64,000 bases of DNA, taken from positions 111,314 to 175,313 of the forward strand of contig JAPPEU010000087.1 of NCBI GenBank assembly GCA_028875245.1, given 5' to 3'. Positions 42,775 through 51,788 of the stretch are shown here, piece by piece (the stretch's first letter is position 1; the number at the start of each line of letters is the position of its first letter). The notes beneath the pieces were generated by a model. It worked only from the letters and a program-made list of their open reading frames with translations. It was not told where the DNA came from and did not search any database. The stretch is from Chloroflexota bacterium (GTDB lineage Bacteria; Chloroflexota; Anaerolineae; Aggregatilineales; Phototrophicaceae). Made by a program: the position numbers and the translations under genes.

Positions 42775-42896
42775 ACTGTACTGTCCTCTTTCTGTTGCAG
42801 CCAACGCCGCGCCTTCACTGGGCGAGGGTCAGCCTGCCGGGCAAACGCGAACGGGCAAAAACGAACGCGCCGCGAGCTATTGGCAAAGCGCATCGT

Positions 42897-42902
42897 ATTA
42901 TA
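42897..42902 (-). promoter_or_regulatory. -10 box candidate for proS
   Basis: TATAAT on the minus strand inside TATTATAATG; the plus strand carries the same hexamer at 42899-42904 because the site is palindromic. Leader about 115 bases. Weak -35. The rest of 42775-43059 holds nothing recognised. Confidence 0.35.
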
Positions 42903-43059
42903 ATGCCCGCGCCGCAGATTGAAAGACCCGCAGGCTTGACATCAGCGCAGCCGAATCAAACCTTTCCGTCGTGCTATTTGATTGCCGATGGCATTAAGTA
43001 AGGTGCAGGATGCTTGAATCGACAGTTGCCGAACGGCAGCGGCGCCCGCAATTCCGATT

Positions 43060-43374
43060 TCACAACTGAGGATCGCCAGGCCATTCGCGCTGGTAATTCT
43101 TTTGCAGCTTGGCCATGACAGCCTGCCCGAGATCGATATTGCTGAAAGAGGCCAATTGCAGGAGATAGAGCATCACATCGGCCAGCTCCTCAGCCAGTTC
43201 GTCGGGGCGCTCATCCGCCTCGCTCCATTGAAAATGCTCGAGAACCTCGCCCGCTTCCAGGACCAGCGAGATTGCAAGATTCCGCTGCGTCTGCCGCTTG
43301 GGCGAATCTTCGGCCAGCCAGCCCTTGCTCTCGACAAAGTCGAACATGGCCTTGGTCAGCGTATCGAGATCCAT
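43060..43374 (-). CDS. MazG-like nucleotide pyrophosphohydrolase
   Basis: 104-residue all-helical NTP-PPase. Metal-binding motif visible as EAGEVLEHFQW followed by ELAEELADVMLYLLQL (E-x2-E...E-x3-D pattern). Cleaves non-canonical or excess NTPs in related proteins. It follows the glycosylphosphotransferase by 12 bases, so it probably belongs to its transcript. ATG at 43374. Confidence 0.85.
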   Translation of the reverse strand: MDLDTLTKAMFDFVESKGWLAEDSPKRQTQRNLAISLVLEAGEVLEHFQWSEADERPDELAEELADVMLYLLQLASFSNIDLGQAVMAKLQKNYQREWPGDPQL

Positions 43375-43386
43375 GCGGCGGCTCCG

Positions 43387-44859
43387 TCAATAAGCGTTTG
43401 GGCTGGAGCGGGTGAAGGATTGCCAGAGTGTTCGGATGATAATGACGATATCCAGCCAGAGAGACCAGTTCTCCACATAAAAGCGATCGGCCTCTGTGCG
43501 CTGGGCGATCGACGTGTCGCCACGCAAGCCGTTGATCTGCGCCCAGCCGGTCATGCCGGATTTCTCTCGATGGCGGACCATGTAATCCGGAATCTGACGC
43601 TGGAATTGCTGCACATACATCGGCCGCTCCGGACGTGGACCGACCAGGCTCATGTGCCCGACGAGCACATTGATCAATTGCGGGATTTCATCCCAGTTGC
43701 TGCGCCGCATGAGTCGGCCGAGCCGCGTGACCCGTTCATCATTTTCCACCGTCCAGGTGCGCCCGCGGGATTCGGCGTCCTGGCGCATGGAGCGGAACTT
43801 GATCATGGGAAAGGGGCGGCCATCCAGCCCCATCCGAACCTGCCAGTAGAAGATGGACCCGCGGGATTCCAGCCGAATCAAGAGCGCGGTAAACAGCATG
43901 AAAGGCGATAGCAAGACCAAGCCGACGGTCGCGCCGAAAAGGTCCAGCGCGCGTTTCAGGCTGAGTTTCCAGCCGCGCAGCGCGATATCGCGGACGGTCA
44001 GGAGCGGCGTTCCGCCGAGATCGTCGACATTGAGATCCCCGGCCATATACGAGAACATATCGGGGTAGACCTTGATATCAACCTTGCCCCGCTGGCAAAG
44101 ATTGATCAACTCGACCAATTCACCGCGCCGATAATCGGACAGGGCTACGATCACCTGCTCCACTTGCCGATCGTCGATGATGCGCGGGATTTCGTCATAG
44201 GTGCCGATGTAATTGTAGCCGAGCATGTCGCCCTGATTCTCCGCCGAGGTGACGATGCCGACGATGGTGTAGCCGAGTTCCGGGCTGTTGCGGATATGCT
44301 CTGTGATCTTGCGCGCGATGCTTCCCTCGCCGACGATCAAGAGATTGTCGCGGACGACGCCGCGCCGGCGCATGAATGTCCAGCAGCGGCGGTGCAGCTC
44401 GCGCCCCACTACCGTCAGCACGACGCTGAAGAACCAGACGTAAAAGAGCAGACTGCGCGGATAGACGGATTCCAGGCTTGTGTTCTGCAGCAGGAACTCT
44501 TGCGTGCCGCTGGCGAGCAAGGTGCCCAGCGTGACGACGCCAATCACGTTGCGCAGCTGTTCAATTCGGCTGAATGCCCGCTTCAAATGATACAGCTGAG
44601 AGAAGTAAAACATCACAACGATGGTGGCGGCGTGCACGGCGATTGTCGGCAAGTATCTCGCCAGGTCTGGCTGCTCCTCCGGCCGAGAGAAAAAGGGCAG
44701 CAGCTCGCGCGCCTCATAGCCAACAATGAAAGCCACGATGAGCATTATCGAATCGGTCAGGAATAACGTCAGGGTGGATAGCGCTTTCAGGTGGTCGTTG
44801 CTCAGGCGTATCGAGCGCGGCCTTACGCGGTATGACTCGGATTTCGGATCTCCTGCCAT
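43387..44859 (-). CDS. Polyprenyl glycosylphosphotransferase (WbaP/CpsE-like)
   Basis: Starts exopolysaccharide or O-antigen units by moving sugar-1-phosphate to undecaprenyl phosphate. 490 residues: four N-terminal TM helices, a CoA-binding-like domain (NLLIVGEGSIARKITEHI), then the catalytic sugar-transferase domain with KRALDLFGATVGLVLLSPFML, IKFRSMRQDAESRG, WDEIPQLINVLVGHMSLVGPRP and GMTGWAQINGLRG. ATG 44859 has AGGGAGGT upstream although it overlaps the 3' end of the GT2 gene by 37 bases, so the overlap looks real. Confidence 0.92.
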   Translation of the reverse strand: MAGDPKSESYRVRPRSIRLSNDHLKALSTLTLFLTDSIMLIVAFIVGYEARELLPFFSRPEEQPDLARYLPTIAVHAATIVVMFYFSQLYHLKRAFSRIEQLRNVIGVVTLGTLLASGTQEFLLQNTSLESVYPRSLLFYVWFFSVVLTVVGRELHRRCWTFMRRRGVVRDNLLIVGEGSIARKITEHIRNSPELGYTIVGIVTSAENQGDMLGYNYIGTYDEIPRIIDDRQVEQVIVALSDYRRGELVELINLCQRGKVDIKVYPDMFSYMAGDLNVDDLGGTPLLTVRDIALRGWKLSLKRALDLFGATVGLVLLSPFMLFTALLIRLESRGSIFYWQVRMGLDGRPFPMIKFRSMRQDAESRGRTWTVENDERVTRLGRLMRRSNWDEIPQLINVLVGHMSLVGPRPERPMYVQQFQRQIPDYMVRHREKSGMTGWAQINGLRGDTSIAQRTEADRFYVENWSLWLDIVIIIRTLWQSFTRSSPNAY

Positions 44860-45728
44860 AAGCCGGGACCTCCCTTGAACAACAGCGCCGTCAGGATCAT
44901 CAGGTGGACGGGATAGAGGGTCCCGCGGCGGAAGTGTTTGCGATAAAAGATCAGCATGGCGCGCCAGAATTCAAATTGCGCCTTCGGGCTCCTTCTGCTG
45001 GCCGCGCGCTTGACATGATGCACGGTCACAGCCGGATAGTACCATACCTTGTAACCGGCTTGCTTGACCCGATAGGCCCAATCCAGGTCTTCACCGTACA
45101 TGAAAAAGGCTTCGTCCAGCAAACCCGCTTGCTCGATGGCGGCTTTGCGCACCTGCATACAGGCGCCGACAACAGAATCGACTTCGAGCTCATGATCTTC
45201 ATCGGCGAAGGTCATGTTGTAACGCCCGAATCGCCGATGCCGCGGAAAGAGCCGCGCCAAGCCCGAGTAATGATAGAAGCTGACCATCGGCGTGGGAAAA
45301 CCGCGGCGGCAGGCTTTGTCCAAGCTGCCATCGGTCAATACCAGTTTAGGGCCGGCGGCGCCGATATCGGGCCGAGAATCCATAAATTGAATCATGCGCC
45401 AAAGCGCCTCCGCCGGCACTTCGGTATCGGGATTGAGCAGCAGGGCGTAACGAGGGGCGGCCGCATCGACATCACGCGCGCCGCGATAACCCAGTCGGCG
45501 CAAACCGATGTTGTTCCCTCGCGGATACCCGACATTTTCAGCATTGGCGATGAGCTCGGCTTGCGGAAACTCCTGTCTGATCATCGCCGCGCTGCCGTCA
45601 TCCGAAGCGTTGTCCACAACCACGACGCTGTAAGTGAAGTCCCCCTGGCTGGCGAAAACTGTTTTCAGGCAAGCCCTTAACAGGTCGCGCGTGTTCCAAT
45701 TGACGATGACGATTCCGAGATCTAGCAC
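44823..45728 (-). CDS. Family 2 glycosyltransferase
   Basis: 301 residues. GIVIVNWNTRDLLRACL at the N-terminus (GT-A fold), VVVDNASDDGSAAMI, LLNPDTEVPAEAL with the D-x-D-like NPDTE, and MYGEDLDWAYRVKQAGYKVWY near the end. Rhamnosyltransferase-like branch. GTG start at 45728; no ATG is nearby. Head of the polysaccharide operon with the glycosylphosphotransferase and MazG-like genes. Confidence 0.9.
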   Translation of the reverse strand: MLDLGIVIVNWNTRDLLRACLKTVFASQGDFTYSVVVVDNASDDGSAAMIRQEFPQAELIANAENVGYPRGNNIGLRRLGYRGARDVDAAAPRYALLLNPDTEVPAEALWRMIQFMDSRPDIGAAGPKLVLTDGSLDKACRRGFPTPMVSFYHYSGLARLFPRHRRFGRYNMTFADEDHELEVDSVVGACMQVRKAAIEQAGLLDEAFFMYGEDLDWAYRVKQAGYKVWYYPAVTVHHVKRAASRRSPKAQFEFWRAMLIFYRKHFRRGTLYPVHLMILTALLFKGGPGLWQEIRNPSHTA

Positions 45729-45819
45729 ATCAGCCTCGAGCGATATGTCCCCACTAATTTTACCATACCAGCTTTATGAGCATCAGAATTTATACATACA
45801 GCGAGCGCGGCGCAGGGTC

Positions 45820-47370
45820 TCAATGGCGCGGGGGTTTCATCCGCGCAGTGGGCAGCGTGCTGAGCGGGACGCCGCGCAGGGCCGAGCGCATCGCCTCGCG
45901 GTCATCCCAGGGATGCTCGGTATCGCCGAAGCACACGCTCTGCTCGTGGCCCTTGCCGCATGCCATCACCAGATCGCCCGCGCCAGCCAGTTGGCATGCC
46001 CGGTAGATCGCTTCGCCGCGGTCGGGAACGCGGATGAAGGTTTCGCCTTCGACGCCGCCTTCGGCCAAGCAGCCGGCCGCCATCATGTCGAGGATGTCAG
46101 CAAGCGACTCCGTGCGCGGGTCTTCCGCCGTCAACACGGTCATATCAGCCAGCTGCGCCGAGGTCTCCGCCATCAGTCGGCGCTTTTCGATATCACGCAA
46201 GCCCGCGCTGCCGAAGACGGCGATCACGCGCTTGCCGGGCGCTAACATGCCCCGCCCCGCTTCCAGCGCTCGCTTCAACGCATTCGGCGTATGGGCGAAG
46301 TCAACCATAGCGATGAAGTTCTGGCCTTCGTCAATGCGCTCCATGCGCCCGGGGACGAGTTCAACCGCGGCGATGCCGGCTTTGATGGCCGCCCAGCCAA
46401 TGCCCAGCGCACCCGCGGCGCAGAGGGCGGCCAGCGCGTTGGCGATATTGAACTCGCCCGGCAAATGCAAAGTAACGCTATGGCCACAAACGCTGAAACT
46501 CGTGCAATCGCTCAAGTGCTTGATGCCCTGAGCTCGGCGGTCGGCGGGACGGTGGAGGCCGTAGCTGATGAGGCAATCGGCGGGAATGGCGGCGAAGTAG
46601 GCGGAAGACGGGTCATCGGCGTTGATGACAGATACTTTCTCCTGCGCCGGTTTGCGCCAGGCCTTTTGAAGCATCCTGAACATGAGCGCTTTGGCGGCGC
46701 GGTAGCCTTCCCAACTGCCGTGATAATCGAGGTGTTCGTGCATGACATTGGTCAAAACGGCGACATCAATATCGACGCCATTCAAGCGTCCCTGCGCCAG
46801 GCCGTGGCTGGTCATTTCAAGGATGCAGTGGGTCAAGCCGGCTGCGACCATTTTCGCCAGGTAAGCCTGAATCTGCGGAGCGCCCGGCGTCGTGACATGC
46901 AAACCGGTCGCCGAAGTTTCGCCACCGAAATCGGCGGCAATCGTGCTGATGTAACCGGCTCTGATATCGGGCGCCTGTTTGAGAATGCTCTGAATAAGAT
47001 GACAGGTCGTTGTCTTGCCGTCAGTGCCGGTGACGCCGATGACGATCAGCTTGCGCGACGGGAAATCGTGCCAGGCGGCGGCCAGAAAACCCAGAACTTG
47101 CCCCGCGCTTTTGACCTGAATGTAGGGAACGGGGAGTTCTGGCTGCTTGCTTTCGCCAACAATAGCGGCGGCGCCGGCGTCGATGGCCTCCGCGATGAAG
47201 CGATGGCCATCAGTAGACAGCCCCGCCCGCGCCACGAAGAGACCGCCCGGCTCGACATCACGGCTCGACTCGACGACCGGAGCGGTGATCGGCGTCGCAA
47301 GGTCGCCGTTGGTGGAGAGAATCTGATCGGCTGGAAGTGAAGCCAACAGTGTCTTCAGTGACTTGGGCAT
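45820..47370 (-). CDS. murE: UDP-N-acetylmuramoyl-tripeptide synthetase (MurE-type)
   Basis: Adds the third residue of the peptidoglycan stem peptide. 516 residues, three Mur domains: N-terminal DSRDVEPGGLFVARAG-like region, GVTGTDGKTTT ATP loop near 112-122, carbamylated Lys in YRAAKALMF (K227), and GKGHEQ near 472. The amino-acid recognition site reads TAEDPRTES (E416-R419), whereas diaminopimelate enzymes have DNPR. The first two positions differ but the Arg is kept. This leaves lysine, ornithine or DAP open. Isolated from other mur genes, between the ATP synthase block and the polysaccharide genes. Confidence 0.9.
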   Translation of the reverse strand: MPKSLKTLLASLPADQILSTNGDLATPITAPVVESSRDVEPGGLFVARAGLSTDGHRFIAEAIDAGAAAIVGESKQPELPVPYIQVKSAGQVLGFLAAAWHDFPSRKLIVIGVTGTDGKTTTCHLIQSILKQAPDIRAGYISTIAADFGGETSATGLHVTTPGAPQIQAYLAKMVAAGLTHCILEMTSHGLAQGRLNGVDIDVAVLTNVMHEHLDYHGSWEGYRAAKALMFRMLQKAWRKPAQEKVSVINADDPSSAYFAAIPADCLISYGLHRPADRRAQGIKHLSDCTSFSVCGHSVTLHLPGEFNIANALAALCAAGALGIGWAAIKAGIAAVELVPGRMERIDEGQNFIAMVDFAHTPNALKRALEAGRGMLAPGKRVIAVFGSAGLRDIEKRRLMAETSAQLADMTVLTAEDPRTESLADILDMMAAGCLAEGGVEGETFIRVPDRGEAIYRACQLAGAGDLVMACGKGHEQSVCFGDTEHPWDDREAMRSALRGVPLSTLPTARMKPPRH

Positions 47371-47440
47371 AGCCTTCGGTCATCGACCTCCGAAGCGATG
47401 TTTGATTCTCTTATTCAAACACGGATGAGGTCCGCTGACA

Positions 47441-47472
47441 AACAGAAACGCGCCGGAGATTATCCAGCGCGT
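47441..47472 (-). terminator. Intrinsic terminator of the ATP synthase block
   Basis: Minus strand ACGCGCTGGA-TAATC-TCCGGCGCGT followed by TTCTGTTTG: a 10-bp stem whose single non-Watson-Crick pair is a G-U only in the minus-strand transcript, supporting that direction. 25 bases after the atpF/H stop. Confidence 0.7.
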
Positions 47473-47496
47473 CCGAAATGCCTATGATGGATGTGG

Positions 47497-48198
47497 CTAG
47501 TTCAGGCTGCGCGCCAATTCATTCAGTTGCGAACGAACGCTGCCATCGACCATGCCGCCGGGCCAACGCACGATCAAGCCGCCGAGAATGGCGGGGTCGA
47601 CCGTGAATTCCGCTTCATCAGCGCCGACTTCCGATTTTATCTTGCGCTGCTCGGTCGCGGTCAAGGGCATGGCGCTGAGGACTTCAACGCGCCCGCCGAT
47701 GCCTTTGGCGCCCGCCGGCAGCTCGGTGATGAAGCTGTTGACCAAGGCTCTCTGCTTGGTCTTACTAATACTTTCGCCCAAGATGCGGCTGGCGACCGCC
47801 ACCGAGATATTCAGCACCTGGTCGCGCAGGTTGCCGAGCTCGGCGTTGCGAATGGCGACCGCTTCATTCTGCGCGTCGTACTGAATCCTGGCCGCCTCTT
47901 GACGCGCTTCGCCCTCGATGGTACTAGCGACGCCATCGCCGCGGCCGCGGGCTTCGTCGATCACCTTTTGCGCTTCACTGCGCGCCTGCGTCAGGATCTT
48001 TTCAGCTTCAGCTTCCGCGTTTTCCCGCGCGCGGGCCGCCGCCGCCGCATCTTCCAGCCCTTTGGCGATGCGATTGCGCCGTTCATTCAGCACATTGGTC
48101 AACGGGTCATAGATGAAGCGGGTCAGCACCGTGTAGAGCACGATGAAGGCGATCGCCCAAATCAGCATCAAACCGGGGTTAATTCCCAGTGCTTCCAT
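47497..48198 (-). CDS. atpF: ATP synthase subunit b fused to the C-terminal domain of delta
   Basis: 233 residues. Residues 8-28 form the single N-terminal helix of subunit b (LMLIWAIAFIVLYTVLTRF); 30-160 is the charged stator helix (ERRNRIAKGLEDAAAAARA). From about 168 on the sequence switches to the delta/OSCP C-terminal domain: VEVLSAMPLTATEQRKI, EFTVDPAILGGLIVRW and DGSVRSQLNELARSL. The six-helix N-terminal domain of delta, which normally sits on F1, is absent. No separate atpH gene follows; the block ends with a terminator. Fusions of b and delta are known in actinobacteria but in a different order. ATG 48198 has GGAGGACACT upstream. Confidence 0.85.
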   Translation of the reverse strand: MEALGINPGLMLIWAIAFIVLYTVLTRFIYDPLTNVLNERRNRIAKGLEDAAAAARARENAEAEAEKILTQARSEAQKVIDEARGRGDGVASTIEGEARQEAARIQYDAQNEAVAIRNAELGNLRDQVLNISVAVASRILGESISKTKQRALVNSFITELPAGAKGIGGRVEVLSAMPLTATEQRKIKSEVGADEAEFTVDPAILGGLIVRWPGGMVDGSVRSQLNELARSLN

Positions 48199-48225
48199 AG
48201 TGTCCTCCTGTTTCGCGCGCGGCGC

Positions 48226-48468
48226 CTAATTAAGTACGAACAGGATAATCAGCGACACAACCAAGGCGTAAATGGCGACCGCTTCCGCGAAAGCGACGCC
48301 GAGGATCATGTTCGTCTGAATCGTCGCGGTATGATCGGGGTTGCGGCCCATCGCCTGAACCGCGCCGCCGACCGAGAGGCCGATGCCGATGCCGCCGCCG
48401 GCCGCGCCGATCATGGCCAGCCCGGCGCCAATCGCTTTACCAAGGATAATCGTTGATTGTGGATCCAT
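48226..48468 (-). CDS. atpE: ATP synthase subunit c
   Basis: 80-residue hairpin that forms the rotor ring. Helix 1 has GGGIGIGLSVGGA, the loop has RNP, helix 2 has VAFAEAVAIYALVV with the ion-binding E62. The sodium-ring signature (Gln in helix 1, Ser/Thr after the Glu) is not seen, so protons are the likely coupling ion. ATG with GGAGG upstream. Between the a and b/delta genes, usual order. Confidence 0.95.
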   Translation of the reverse strand: MDPQSTIILGKAIGAGLAMIGAAGGGIGIGLSVGGAVQAMGRNPDHTATIQTNMILGVAFAEAVAIYALVVSLIILFVLN

Positions 48469-48512
48469 TTATGTTTCCTCCAGTTTTACTCTCAAATCTG
48501 CGTGTCAATTGA

Positions 48513-49925
48513 CTAATGCGCTTCAGCATGATCGTGATCATCATCATGATGGTGGCTGATAGTCGCCAGATTCATGAAGATCGCGGTCAAAAGCGCGAAT
48601 ACGAGCGCCTGAATGACGCCCACGAAGAATTCCAGGATGAAGAAGGGCCAGGGCAGAATCGGCACCAGGAAGCTCATGACGAAAAGCAAAATCGAGCCAG
48701 CGAAGATATTGCCCAGAAGACGGAAGCTGAACGAGAGAATCTTGGCGAAATCGCCAATCAATTCCAGCAAGCCGACCGCGACGTCAATACCGCCCAACGG
48801 CGATTTGAACAGCGTCGAGAAGTTGAAGAACTTCGTGAGATAACCGATCCCGAGCGCCTTGAAGCCGATGAACTGAATCATCACGAAGGCGATCAAAGCG
48901 AGCGTCAGGGTCATGTTCAGGTCGGTCGACGGGACGCGGACGAAGGGCAAGACCACCCAGGGCACCCGCTTGGCTTCTTCCGCGCTGGGGTCCGGGTGCA
49001 GCGAAATATCCTTCGCCTTGCTCTTGTCGTAGGGCTCATAGCCCTCTTGCCAGGGCCCAGGCGCCACGCCGGTGTAGCAGCTGCGATCGCGGCGCGCCTG
49101 TTTCTCGGCTTCGCGCGCAGCCAACACTTCATCATAGGCCGCGCTGGCTTCATCCGATTCGACAGCTATATCCGCGTGGTCATCATCGCCGTGGTCGTCA
49201 CCGGCGTCTTCTTCGTGAACTTCGTCGCCGTGCCCGTTGTGCTCCGCTTTATAACGCGCGTAGGCAGCTTTCACCGCCAGCTCATCCATCACCGCAAGCT
49301 TTGCCGATTCCGCGTTCGCCAGCGCCGCCGCGTCAGCCGCCGCTTCATCGGCCGGGCTTATCCAATCGCACTGGCCGTTGACGTATGAGATGCCCAGGAA
49401 ACCCTGATAAATCTCATAGCCGTCCGTGGTGACTACCTTGTATTCATCTTTGTCGGCGTCGTACTTCTCTTTGACGTGGGGATGGATAAAGCCGATAGTA
49501 TCAACGCCGGGCACGAGCTCCATCCAGTTCGCCATCAGCACGACCAGGAAGATCGTCATGAACATGTTGAAGATCAGGCGGAAGTGACGGCCGCCGGCGA
49601 TGCCGCCGACGAAACCCATCAAGCCCTCGAAGAGCACTTCAAACAGGTAGTAGAAGCCGCCGGGCGGTACTTCGTTGCCGTCCTTCGGGCGCCGCCGCGA
49701 GACGTAAACCACAAAGAGCAGCAGGACGATCCAAACAATGACCGAGCCGACCATGGTGTTCGTCCAGCGGATATCAACGAAGGGCATATCGAAGCCTTCG
49801 GGGAAATTCTCGCCGGGCAGCTGAATGAAGGGTATGACCGGCGGCACGCGAAGGGCGACGAAGACTCCAGCCAGGAACATGAGCAAAGCGACGAAACGGC
49901 GTTTTCCGTTCCAAAAGCTATTCAC
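48513..49925 (-). CDS. atpB: ATP synthase subunit a with large insertion
   Basis: 470 residues against about 240-270 usually. The core is intact: FNMFMTIFLVVLMANWMELVPG near 119-140, VPSTDLNMTLTLALIAFVM near 331-350, and LSFSFRLLGNIFAG with the essential Arg at R402, then the last helices. Between them, residues 147-328 are an insertion with an Ala/Glu-rich helical stretch (EAAADAAALANAESAKLA), a His/Asp cluster (HNGHGDEVHEED, DDHGDDDHAD) and a Cys pair (C187, C283). By the known topology this loop faces outside the cytoplasm. The C-terminus is also His/Asp-rich (HHHDDDHDHAEAH). Confidence 0.93.
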   Translation of the reverse strand: MNSFWNGKRRFVALLMFLAGVFVALRVPPVIPFIQLPGENFPEGFDMPFVDIRWTNTMVGSVIVWIVLLLFVVYVSRRRPKDGNEVPPGGFYYLFEVLFEGLMGFVGGIAGGRHFRLIFNMFMTIFLVVLMANWMELVPGVDTIGFIHPHVKEKYDADKDEYKVVTTDGYEIYQGFLGISYVNGQCDWISPADEAAADAAALANAESAKLAVMDELAVKAAYARYKAEHNGHGDEVHEEDAGDDHGDDDHADIAVESDEASAAYDEVLAAREAEKQARRDRSCYTGVAPGPWQEGYEPYDKSKAKDISLHPDPSAEEAKRVPWVVLPFVRVPSTDLNMTLTLALIAFVMIQFIGFKALGIGYLTKFFNFSTLFKSPLGGIDVAVGLLELIGDFAKILSFSFRLLGNIFAGSILLFVMSFLVPILPWPFFILEFFVGVIQALVFALLTAIFMNLATISHHHDDDHDHAEAH

Positions 49926-50187
49926 TTATATCTTCCTCCTTCTTGCTAGTATTGCCGTGGAGCTGTTTGGCTTTGTAGCGCGTGTAAAAGAAAATTGCCG
50001 CTGTGCTGATTGGAACGCTGATCAACAGCATTATGAATACAAATGTCGGTCGCGTCCCGAAAGCTTCGTCAAGCGCCAAGCCAAGCAATAAACTTCCCAG
50101 AATGACCAGCAGGATCATACACCCCACTTGTCCGACCACCCCCGCAACCAGTCCGTATGTCGACAGGGGATTGTTATCCGGTTTCAT
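49918..50187 (-). CDS. AtpZ/AtpI-like small membrane protein
   Basis: 89 residues, two TM helices (VGQVGCMILLVILGSLLLGLAL and FVFIMLLISVPISTAAIFFYT) separated by a short loop with DEAFGTRP, the AtpZ/AtpI-like plan of genes heading F0 operons. Assists c-ring assembly or Mg uptake in relatives. Overlaps atpB by 8 bases. ATG at 50187; 104 bases after nuoN, where a -10-like TAAAAT exists but no strong promoter is seen. Confidence 0.8.
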   Translation of the reverse strand: MKPDNNPLSTYGLVAGVVGQVGCMILLVILGSLLLGLALDEAFGTRPTFVFIMLLISVPISTAAIFFYTRYKAKQLHGNTSKKEEDISE

Positions 50188-50291
50188 TTAGCGCATGTCT
50201 TGTCATCAATAATTCAGAGGCCAACCCACTCCCTCGGCAAACTTCGAGAATTTTATCACAAAGGCTTAACCATAGCCACAGCGATTCGTCA

Positions 50292-51788
50292 TTACAATCC
50301 AGCCGCGCCCAAAACCGCCCAATCGTAAATCGGCGTGACGGCGACCGTGCCCAGCAGGATAACAACCAGCGCCGTAATGCCGAGCGACCAGCCATAAACG
50401 CGCGGAATCGCGATCGGTTTATCGTCGTCAGGCCCGATATCAACGTACATCACCTTGATGACGACCAAATAATAATAGAGCGCGATGATGGCATTCGTCA
50501 CGGCAATCAGCGCCAAGCCAACGAGGTTGGAATTTACCGCCGCCTGGAACAAGAAGAACTTGCCAAAAAAGCCAGCCGCCGGCGGGATGCCGCCGAGCGA
50601 GAGCAAGCCGATGGTGATGAAGAGCGCCAGCCAGGGGCTGCGGCGGTTCAAACCGGCCATGTCGCTGATCTCTTCCGTATCCGTCTTGGCGATGAAGAGG
50701 ATGACGGCGCCGAAGACCAATAGATTGGTGAAGATATACATGAACATGTAGAACGAGACCGAGGCGACCGCCAGGCTGTCATTCGCCCCCTGCAGCGCGG
50801 CGACGCCGATGAGCGTGTATCCAGCTTGCGCGATGGATGAGTATGCCAGCAGTCGCTTGATATTGCTCTGCCGCAGCGCCACCACATTGCCCAGCGTCAT
50901 CGACACAATCGAGACGACCACCAGCAGATTCACCCAGAAGTCTTGAATGACGACGCCGGCGATTGCCAGCTCAGCCGGGAAGACGGCGGTCAGGAAGCGC
51001 AGCAGCAGCGCAAAACTGGCCGCCTTGCTCGACACACTGACGAAGGCGGTCACCGGCGTGGGCGCGCCTTCATACACATCGGGCGTCCAGAAATGGAAAG
51101 GCACAGCGCTGATCTTGAAGCCGAAGCCGACCACGACCATCACCAGCGCCGTCATAACAGCGACAAGGCCATCTTCCAATCCACCGCTCATAGCGTCAGC
51201 GATGCCGGCGAGGTTCGTCGTGCCGGCGAATCCATAGAGCAAGCTGAAGCCGAAGAGCATAATCGCCGACGCGAAGGCGCCGTAGAGAAAGTACTTCATG
51301 CCGCCTTCAGCCGAACGCTGATCGCCGCGGCGGAAGCTCGCCAGCATGTAAAGCGGAATCGAAAGCGTTTCCAAAGCGACGAAGACCAGAATGAGATCCG
51401 CGGCGCTGGACATCATCAAGCCGCCGAGCGTGGCCACGATGACGATCAGGTAAAACTCGCCTTTGTCGCCGACGCCTTTATCGCCGGCCGCCATCAGGCA
51501 GGTCACCGCCCCGGCCAGCAATAGCATCACTTTGAATATCTGCGAGAGCGGGTCGTAGTTGACCATGCCGCCCCAGAGCAGCGCGCCGTGTTCGTACAGG
51601 GCGGGCTCGGGCTGCCAGATAAGGGGCACGAGCGCCAGCAGCGCCATGCCCAGGGCGGAAACAAAGACGACGTTGCGCCGCGTCGCGGGGGAGCCATAAA
51701 TATCGGCAAAAAGCACAACCACGGCCAGCGTGGTCAGCCCGATCTCCGGCAAGACGGATGGCAGCTGCGCCCAGAGATCAAGTTCCAT
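50292..51788 (-). CDS. nuoN: NADH-quinone oxidoreductase subunit N
   Basis: 498-residue antiporter-like subunit of complex I, about 14 TM helices. GFKISAVPFHFWTPDVYEGAPTP has the TM7 Lys; SSKAASFALLLR has the TM8 Lys; LSLGGIPPAAGFFGKFFLF is the TM12 region with Lys. All proton-path residues that can be recognised are present. It starts one base after the nuoM1 stop. Last nuo gene of the block. Confidence 0.95.
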   Translation of the reverse strand: MELDLWAQLPSVLPEIGLTTLAVVVLFADIYGSPATRRNVVFVSALGMALLALVPLIWQPEPALYEHGALLWGGMVNYDPLSQIFKVMLLLAGAVTCLMAAGDKGVGDKGEFYLIVIVATLGGLMMSSAADLILVFVALETLSIPLYMLASFRRGDQRSAEGGMKYFLYGAFASAIMLFGFSLLYGFAGTTNLAGIADAMSGGLEDGLVAVMTALVMVVVGFGFKISAVPFHFWTPDVYEGAPTPVTAFVSVSSKAASFALLLRFLTAVFPAELAIAGVVIQDFWVNLLVVVSIVSMTLGNVVALRQSNIKRLLAYSSIAQAGYTLIGVAALQGANDSLAVASVSFYMFMYIFTNLLVFGAVILFIAKTDTEEISDMAGLNRRSPWLALFITIGLLSLGGIPPAAGFFGKFFLFQAAVNSNLVGLALIAVTNAIIALYYYLVVIKVMYVDIGPDDDKPIAIPRVYGWSLGITALVVILLGTVAVTPIYDWAVLGAAGL

